Origin: an uncultured Bacillota bacterium
GTDB taxonomy: Bacteria; Bacillota_I; Bacilli_A; RF39; UBA660
Direction of reading: 5' to 3'
Length of the DNA stretch: 36,522 bases
Assembly: GCA_947168485.1 (NCBI GenBank)
Contig: CAMVLZ010000002.1
Location: 1 to 36,522, forward strand
Position numbers and translations under genes: made by a program. Each line of letters opens with the position of its first letter. Position 1 is the first letter of the stretch. The notes beneath the pieces are model-generated. The model was not told the DNA's origin, searched no databases, and saw only the letters and a list, made by a program, of their open reading frames with translations. Positions 31,440 to 36,522 of the stretch are shown piece by piece.

Positions 31440-32771
31440 TTATTTATAACCATGCTTTTCTCTAAATTTATCACCGTATTCTTTACCAATATCTTCAAAT
31501 TTTTTCTCTTTATATGCATCAGGTTTTCCTTTTTCAGCAGCTATATCATTAACATTACCAATCTTTTCAGTTTCATGATTTGGAAGTATACGACCTTTTT
31601 CATACATAGTATAAATATCACCTTTATCATCTATATAAATACCTTCCATATAAGGAGTATCATAGTATTTATAAGAAACACGTTTTAAATCATCACCATC
31701 ACGTTCATATATCGCAATTCTAGAATCATACCAACCATACGAACTAGAAAAAACAAAATACTCTTTACCACTATCATTTTTATATTTAGCAATTCCTTGT
31801 ACACCAGGAATTCCTTGTAAAGTTTTTTTGTATTCATCAGGCAAATCATCATTAGGATTAACAACTTCTAATTCAATTCTTCCTGTTTCATTAACACTTG
31901 TACTTTTCTTATATTCATAATTAACTTCAGATACTTGAGAATATGTACCATCATCAAAATTAGTAATATAAAGTTTACCATCACAAGCATACAAAGTAGA
32001 TGAATTACCTACATCATGATTTATATTAACATCTTTTCCATTTAACAATACTTCTAACTTATAGTCAGTAATATCAATTGATTTACCTTTATCAAAATCC
32101 ATTTGACTATAATCATAAGCATATACTTTACCATCTACATCAGTAACAAACAAAATATCATTACTCTCATCAATTGATATACCACCTACATGAGCCTCAG
32201 ATTCACAATTAATATTACAAACAAAATTACCATTCTTATCATATACATATATTCTTGATAATTCTCCAGAACTATAACCACTAATAAAAGTATAACCATT
32301 ATTAAAAGTATAACCTTGAGGAGTAAAACCATCATCAAGCATATTACCATAATCTATTCCTTCAACAGCTGCTGCATTATTAGAATCATGTGCAGGAACA
32401 ACTTCTCCTCGAGAAAAAACCATTCCAGAATATCCAGCAAGCATATTAGGATTAGAATCTTTACTTCCAAAAGAATGTAAATGTATTACATCTAAAGTGC
32501 TTTTTTCAGCATTTTCAACTTTTTGTTGTATTTGCTCTTTTTCAGTCATACGACCATAACCAACCCCTGTTATAGCTCCTATTACATTTGTGTTATCCGT
32601 ATTTTTATTAGAATTCATAGAACTAAAATCCATAGACTCTACTTCACTATTATTTACTTCAGATTCAACAGAATTATTTTCATAATTAACAGCATTAAAA
32701 TCTACATCTACAGATTTATAAGAATCCATTGATAAATCTTTTGGTACATATTTCTTAGAATCAAATCCCAT
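31440..32771 (-). CDS. Beta-propeller-like protein without signal peptide
   Basis: A 443-residue protein. Residues 1-100 are low-complexity and polar (Asn, Ser, Val, Asp), with no signal peptide or membrane helix. Residues about 100-400 show repeating propeller-like strands: EAHVGGISIDESNDILFVTD, VDGKVYAYDYS, GIPGVQGIAKYKNDSGKEYF and EGIYIDDKGDIYTMYEKG. A charged helix ends the protein (about 405-443, KKFEDIGKEYGDKFREKHGYK). The blades resemble SMP-30 or phytase-like propellers, but I cannot assign a family or ligand. The ATG at 32771 is preceded by AGGTGATAATT. It has its own promoter and terminator and lies just upstream of the SipW cassette. Cytosolic location is expected unless exported by a non-classical route. 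Confidence 0.65.
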   Translation of the reverse strand: MGFDSKKYVPKDLSMDSYKSVDVDFNAVNYENNSVESEVNNSEVESMDFSSMNSNKNTDNTNVIGAITGVGYGRMTEKEQIQQKVENAEKSTLDVIHLHSFGSKDSNPNMLAGYSGMVFSRGEVVPAHDSNNAAAVEGIDYGNMLDDGFTPQGYTFNNGYTFISGYSSGELSRIYVYDKNGNFVCNINCESEAHVGGISIDESNDILFVTDVDGKVYAYDYSQMDFDKGKSIDITDYKLEVLLNGKDVNINHDVGNSSTLYACDGKLYITNFDDGTYSQVSEVNYEYKKSTSVNETGRIELEVVNPNDDLPDEYKKTLQGIPGVQGIAKYKNDSGKEYFVFSSSYGWYDSRIAIYERDGDDLKRVSYKYYDTPYMEGIYIDDKGDIYTMYEKGRILPNHETEKIGNVNDIAAEKGKPDAYKEKKFEDIGKEYGDKFREKHGYK

Positions 32772-32788
32772 AATTATCACCTATATTT

Positions 32789-32797
32789 ATTATATCA
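32789..32797 (-). promoter_or_regulatory. Extended -10 of the propeller-like protein gene
   Basis: Minus-strand TGATATAAT directly after the proS terminator, about 20 bases before the start codon. Confidence 0.55.
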
Positions 32798-32800
32798 AAT

Positions 32801-32828
32801 AAAAAGGAAAATCTTAATAAGATTTTCC
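32801..32828 (-). terminator. Intrinsic terminator after proS
   Basis: Stem GGAAAATCTT/AAGATTTTCC (32806-32815, 32819-32828) with a 3-base loop, then TTTTTATTT on the minus strand. The stem contains the proS stop codon. Confidence 0.9.
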
Positions 32829-34250
32829 AAAATATACATAATCAGTTGCAGGTCTACCACATCTAATACATTTAGTAGTCTTTTTAACTTTATGTTCACT
32901 ATCAATACATCTAGATGAGAATCCACCTGTATCATATTTAATATAATCTTCACATTCTTCATCATTACATAATGGAACTTTAACAAAACCAATATTCTCT
33001 TTAGTAATTTTCTTTAATTCTTCATAATCTTCAGTTTCAAATAAATGATCATGTAAGAACTTATCTGCTTTATCATACATATCTTTTTGCATCTTTTCAA
33101 TTATATCAAATACTTTTTCTATTTCATCAAATTTAAGAGTGATTTTCTCATCATTATCTCTTCTAACTAAAATGAATTCACCATTTTCAATATCTCTAGG
33201 TCCAATTTCTACTCTAAATGGTATACCTAATATTTCTTGTTGAGCAAATTTATATCCAGGAGTTTTATCAGTATCATCAACTTTACATTTAATTCCTAAT
33301 TCATTAAATTTATCTTTTAATTCATTAGCTTTATCTAATACTCCTTCTTTATGCATAGCAATAGGTATAATCATTACTTTAGTTGGAGCAATCTTTGGAG
33401 GTAATACTAATCCTTTATCATCTCCATGAACCATAATAATAGCTCCAATACTTCTAGTAGATAATCCCCAAGATGTTTCATAACAACTATGTAAATTATT
33501 TTCTTTGTCTAAATATTTAATACCAAATGAATCAGGGAATCCACTTCCAAAGAAGTGTGAAGTAGCTGATTGTAGAGCTCTACCATCATGCATCATAGCT
33601 TCACAAGTGTAAGTATCTTGTGCACCAGCAAATCTTTCCCAATCAGTTTTCTTTCCAGCCACAAGTGGAATTGCTAGAGACTCTGTTAAAAAGTCATAAT
33701 ATACTTTAAACATTTGAATAGTTCTTTCTTCAGCTTCTTCATATGTAGCGTGTAAAGTATGACCTTCTTGCCATAAGAATTCTCTACTTCTTAAGAAAGG
33801 TCTAGTAGTCTTTTCCCATCTAAGTACAGTATTCCATTGATTCCATACAAATGGTAAATCTCTATAACTTCTAACAGCTTTTCTCCAATAATCACAGAAA
33901 AGTGTTTCAGAAGTTGGTCTAATACACATTCTTTCTTCTAATTCTTCATTTCCTCCCATAGTTACCCAAGCAACTTCAGGGGCAAATCCTTCAATATGCT
34001 CAGCTTCAGTAGCTAACAAAGATTCTGGAATTAATACAGGTAAATATACATTTTCAACCCCAGTATCTTTAAATCTCTTATCTAAATCATTCTTAATATT
34101 TTCCCATATTGCATAACCATTCGGAAGATAATTAAGACATCCTTTTACATTAGAATAATCACATAATTTTGCTTCACGTACAACATCAGTATACCAATCA
34201 GCAAAATTCTTATCACGTGGTGTGATATTTTGAACTAAATTTTTAGCCAT
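32814..34250 (-). CDS. proS: Prolyl-tRNA synthetase, type 3 (archaeal/eukaryote-like)
   Basis: A class IIa synthetase of 478 residues charging tRNA-Pro. The catalytic core shows CIRPTSETLFCDYWRKAV, VLRWEKTTRPFLRSREFLWQ (motif 2) with EGHTLHATYEEAEE, and WGLSTRSIGAIIMVHGDDKG (motif 3). No editing (INS) domain is inserted between motifs 2 and 3. The C-terminal extension has four Cys (CNDEEC, SSRC, CIRCGRPA) for zinc and ends in YVYFGKSY with a C-terminal Tyr, the hallmark of type 3 ProRS found in archaea, eukaryotes and some Bacillota. The start follows GGAAGAGAAATTT. No T-box is present, unlike at pheST. Confidence 0.97.
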   Translation of the reverse strand: MAKNLVQNITPRDKNFADWYTDVVREAKLCDYSNVKGCLNYLPNGYAIWENIKNDLDKRFKDTGVENVYLPVLIPESLLATEAEHIEGFAPEVAWVTMGGNEELEERMCIRPTSETLFCDYWRKAVRSYRDLPFVWNQWNTVLRWEKTTRPFLRSREFLWQEGHTLHATYEEAEERTIQMFKVYYDFLTESLAIPLVAGKKTDWERFAGAQDTYTCEAMMHDGRALQSATSHFFGSGFPDSFGIKYLDKENNLHSCYETSWGLSTRSIGAIIMVHGDDKGLVLPPKIAPTKVMIIPIAMHKEGVLDKANELKDKFNELGIKCKVDDTDKTPGYKFAQQEILGIPFRVEIGPRDIENGEFILVRRDNDEKITLKFDEIEKVFDIIEKMQKDMYDKADKFLHDHLFETEDYEELKKITKENIGFVKVPLCNDEECEDYIKYDTGGFSSRCIDSEHKVKKTTKCIRCGRPATDYVYFGKSY

Positions 34251-34284
34251 AAATTTCTCTTCCTTTCTTTAAATCGATAAAAAA

Positions 34285-34313
34285 ATTTTAACACAAATAT
34301 AATACTAATACAA
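34285..34313 (-). promoter_or_regulatory. Promoter of proS
   Basis: -35 TTGTAT (34308-34313), 17-base spacer, extended -10 TGTTAAAAT (hexamer 34285-34290). Confidence 0.65.
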
Positions 34314-34314
34314 G

Positions 34315-34342
34315 AAAAAAGTATTGAAAAATTCAATACTTT
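34315..34342 (-). terminator. Intrinsic terminator after the 459-residue membrane-anchored protein gene
   Basis: Stem AAAGTATTGAA/TTCAATACTTT (34318-34328, 34332-34342), 3-base loop, then six T on the minus strand. The stem enters the stop codon at 34341. Confidence 0.9.
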
Positions 34343-35720
34343 AAACATTAAAACTATTTAGAAAATCAGGATAAATCTCATTAATAAATCCAAGTAACTT
34401 AATACCAGCATTAGTACTTAATTCATCTTGTTCTTCTTGAGACATCTTATCATAATCAACTGTATTTTTCTCTTTAATATCTTTTGTCTTAACTTTAGTT
34501 TTAATCTCCATTTCAGAAATAACATTTAATTTAAAATCAAGATCTTTATTCTTAACATTAATAGTAATATTAGAACTATTTTTACAATCATTATTCTTTC
34601 TAAAAGTATTATGAGAATCTATATTAAATAATACTTCATCATCACCATCAACAAATTTAGCTATACCAGTGACACTTTCTTCTTTAATAATCATATCTAT
34701 CTTCATAGAAGTCTTAGCTTTTTTATCATTATAATCTAAATATAACTTAGATGTACTCTTATCAAAATATCCTTCTAATTGTTTTTCTTTTTTAGAAAAA
34801 CCAGTAATATTAATTTTATTCTTATCTACTTCAAATATAAAATTATCTTCATCATCACAAACTTCATAATACTTAGCTTTTAATGGATTAATTTTATAAT
34901 AAATATTTAAATCAAAAGAATTTTTTTCATCAACTTTTTCTTTATATAATTCTTCTTTTAAAGATTCTAACAATTTATCTTTAGATAAACCAGTCATATT
35001 AGTTAATGCTTTTAATGATTTTTCATCATCTTTAACAAAGTTATAATAATCATTACTATATTGATCTACATTAATATTATGATTAACTCTAGTATAAAGA
35101 CCTTTCTTATCACCTATTTCAAAATTACCAAACTTCTTAGTAATCTTATCTTTAGAAATATGATCTAATAAGAAATATTTAGTTCTATCTAGTAATGTTA
35201 AAACATCTTCTTCACTTGCACTACTACCAAGTTCTAAATCTTTAAAAGAAATATCACTATCCATTCTAATAGTTCTATTAAATAAATCACCATAATCAAT
35301 TAAAATATTCTTTTCATTAGTAACACTATTAATATTAAGATAATCTTTATTTAATCTCTTAACATTCATATTAAAACTAGCTTTAGTATTAGGTTTATCA
35401 ATAACTAAGTCATAATTAAATTTATAATTCTTTAACTTAGTTAAATCAATACCACTCTTTTTATAATTAGAATCAAAAGTAAGATTACCACTAATACCTA
35501 GAGATTCTTTACTCAAATCATATTTTAAACTATCTTTATAATACTCTTTTACACTTAATTCTAATCCTTTAAAAGTTGAATTAATATTTCTTTTAGCAAT
35601 CATCTCCGGAGTAAATAAAACAAAGTAACTTACAACACCACCAAGTATAATAACTAATAATATTACAAGAAAAATTATTACTCCTTTTTTACTTTTTCTT
35701 GTTTTTACATTCTCTTCCAT
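34341..35720 (-). CDS. Membrane-anchored extracytoplasmic protein, unknown
   Basis: A 459-residue protein with a basic cytosolic N-terminus, one membrane helix (about 12-34, GVIIFLVILLVIILGGVVSY) and a large extracytoplasmic domain. The domain has repeated beta strands (LGISGNLTFDSN, KFNYDLVIDKPNTKASFNMN, FDLNIYYKINPLKAKYYEV, KLYLDYNDKKAKTSMKIDM). The layout is like bacterial proteins that bind peptides or lipids outside the membrane, but I recognise no family. An isolated Cys pair (YYEVCDDED and NNDCKNSS) might form a disulfide. The ATG at 35720 follows AGGAG by seven bases; an earlier ATG lies too close to that site. It is monocistronic, with promoter and terminator visible. Confidence 0.68.
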   Translation of the reverse strand: MEENVKTRKSKKGVIIFLVILLVIILGGVVSYFVLFTPEMIAKRNINSTFKGLELSVKEYYKDSLKYDLSKESLGISGNLTFDSNYKKSGIDLTKLKNYKFNYDLVIDKPNTKASFNMNVKRLNKDYLNINSVTNEKNILIDYGDLFNRTIRMDSDISFKDLELGSSASEEDVLTLLDRTKYFLLDHISKDKITKKFGNFEIGDKKGLYTRVNHNINVDQYSNDYYNFVKDDEKSLKALTNMTGLSKDKLLESLKEELYKEKVDEKNSFDLNIYYKINPLKAKYYEVCDDEDNFIFEVDKNKINITGFSKKEKQLEGYFDKSTSKLYLDYNDKKAKTSMKIDMIIKEESVTGIAKFVDGDDEVLFNIDSHNTFRKNNDCKNSSNITINVKNKDLDFKLNVISEMEIKTKVKTKDIKEKNTVDYDKMSQEEQDELSTNAGIKLLGFINEIYPDFLNSFNV

Positions 35721-35743
35721 ATACATTCTCCTATCTTAAGAAA

Positions 35744-35772
35744 AGTATAAATCACTTTAATAAAAAAGTCTA
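35744..35772 (-). promoter_or_regulatory. Promoter of the 459-residue membrane-anchored protein gene
   Basis: -35 TAGACT (35767-35772), 17-base spacer, -10 TATACT (35744-35749). The -35 lies in the tail of the upstream terminator. Confidence 0.5.
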
Positions 35773-35773
35773 C

Positions 35774-35795
35774 AAAAAAAGGAGTAAAAACTCCT
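35774..35795 (-). terminator. Intrinsic terminator after the B3/4 protein gene
   Basis: Stem AGGAGT/ACTCCT (35780-35785, 35790-35795), 4-base loop, then T7 on the minus strand. The stem includes part of the TAG stop. Confidence 0.9.
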
Positions 35796-36483
35796 ACATA
35801 TCAACTGATTTATTATCCTTATCCAATATATGAATTTCACAAGTACCATCAAGTAATTTTTCTACTAATAATTTTAATTCATCTAAAGCATCTACTAAAT
35901 TACCATCAAGTATATTTTCTATTACTAAAACACAATTCTTAGTATTATTATCTAACTTAGTAATATCAGATTCTCTATAATTAAAATTTCTACATATAAC
36001 AGTATCATTAAATCTATATACAATTTCTCCTTCATTAACAGTTTCTTCTTCACTAGAACCCAATTCAACAAATTTCTCATTACCAGAAGCAAAACCAAGT
36101 ACAATATCACCATCTACTTTATCTAAATTCTCTCCACCACAAGGTAATTCATATTTAATAGAAATCATATTATAAATATCAACTAATGGATTAATTCTAG
36201 GTATTTCATTACCATTAACAGTTCTTCTAATTAATGCTTCTATAGAACTTCTTGCTTTCTTCTCACCAAAACTCTTATATACTTTTCTCCATTCACTAAT
36301 AACAGGATACTCAGCTAACGCAACATCACTAAATTTAGTTATTACTTTTTCTTTCTCTTTAGAAAATTCATCATAAAAACTTTCATCAATTTCACTATTA
36401 TTTACATTTTTACATACAATAATTCCTACTTCTAAATTAGGATAATTATCAAACATTTTATCTTCTACTATAAATTTACTCAT
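35794..36483 (-). CDS. Free-standing B3/4 (PheRS-beta editing-like) domain protein
   Basis: A 229-residue soluble protein made of a single B3/4 domain, the fold that in PheRS beta hydrolyses mischarged Tyr-tRNA-Phe. Conserved features are YPVISEWRKVYKSFGEKKAR, SSIEALIRRTVNGNEIPRIN followed by PLVDIYNMISIKYELPCGGE, the polar VDGDIVLGFASGNE, and CRNFNYRESDITKL near the nucleotide pocket. Stand-alone members are common in bacteria and are thought to be trans-editing or amino-acid-binding proteins, largely uncharacterised. The start has GGAAAGGAAATAGTAAAT before it, and a possible -10 (TATATT) lies at 36504-36509 with the -35 beyond the window. Family assignment is good; substrate unknown. Confidence 0.87.
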   Translation of the reverse strand: MSKFIVEDKMFDNYPNLEVGIIVCKNVNNSEIDESFYDEFSKEKEKVITKFSDVALAEYPVISEWRKVYKSFGEKKARSSIEALIRRTVNGNEIPRINPLVDIYNMISIKYELPCGGENLDKVDGDIVLGFASGNEKFVELGSSEEETVNEGEIVYRFNDTVICRNFNYRESDITKLDNNTKNCVLVIENILDGNLVDALDELKLLVEKLLDGTCEIHILDKDNKSVDM

Positions 36484-36522
36484 ATTTACTATTTCCTTTC
36501 CATAATATAAAACTACTCAAAT

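Noticed and set aside
31452-32732. Plus-strand Ile/Phe-rich frames opposite the propeller-like gene
   Set aside because: Shadow frames; hydrophobicity comes from the complement of Asp/Asn/Lys-rich codons.
32795-32992. Minus-strand 65-codon frame overlapping the end of proS
   Set aside because: Alternative frame of the conserved proS C-terminus and zinc site.
1-36522. Prophage, insertion sequence or defence island
   Set aside because: No transposase, integrase, phage structural gene, terminal repeat or restriction-modification gene was seen.

Overview
The window is AT-rich (about a quarter G+C by eye). Almost every gene lies on the minus strand, with tight spacing, Bacillota-type ribosome binding sites (GGAGG 6-9 bases before the start), T-box leaders, factor-independent terminators and extended -10 promoters (TGnTATAAT). 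UGA is a stop codon (phosphoglycerate mutase gene, 5701-5703) and the tryptophans checked use UGG, so the standard bacterial code applies. A SipW/TasA-type secretion cassette, a ProRS with an archaeal-like C-terminus, a tyrosine phenol-lyase relative and an arylsulfate sulfotransferase-like protein suggest an anaerobic, host-associated low-GC Bacillota with a compact genome, such as an uncultured gut Bacilli lineage. That placement is inference.

Minus strand, in map order. 1-5320: pheST behind a T-box, then a divergent tyrosine phenol-lyase/tryptophanase-like gene behind its own T-box, whose best-fitting specifier is UAC (Tyr). 5301-10852: DUF4186 protein, phosphoglycerate mutase (gpmA), an Ig-like (BIG2) surface protein, a thioredoxin-like lipoprotein, mnmA, a second lipoprotein, a DUF1003 membrane protein and an alpha/beta hydrolase. 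10866-14922: an envelope-lipid-looking operon of acyltransferase-3, an unknown 590-residue protein and two PlsC-type acyltransferases. 14926-20139: asnS, an M3-like mini-metallopeptidase, an E2-like acyltransferase whose catalytic His is replaced by Glu, a DUF1295 membrane enzyme, a small membrane protein and a CmpB-family membrane protein. 20141-20610: an elongator tRNA-Met and the scar of a deleted FtsX-type ABC transporter. 20651-23663: a beta-helix surface protein and the arylsulfate sulfotransferase-like protein.

23834-26041 is the only plus-strand transcription unit. It holds two tandem paralogous metallophosphoesterases, the first stripped of metal ligands and the second intact, behind a leader with mutually exclusive hairpins resembling an attenuator. 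It meets, at a shared bidirectional terminator, a minus-strand cassette (31374-26030) of a TasA/camelysin-like protein, a SipW-type signal peptidase with a multi-membrane N-terminal extension, a DUF5305 protein and a large SipW-signal protein carrying a Hint (self-processing) domain. Beyond it are a propeller-like protein, proS, a membrane-anchored unknown protein and a free-standing B3/4 editing-type domain protein.

The most interesting candidates are the Tyr-type T-box on a lyase-family gene, the SipW/TasA/DUF5305/Hint surface cassette, the enzyme/pseudoenzyme phosphoesterase pair with its leader, and the ABC transporter deletion scar.
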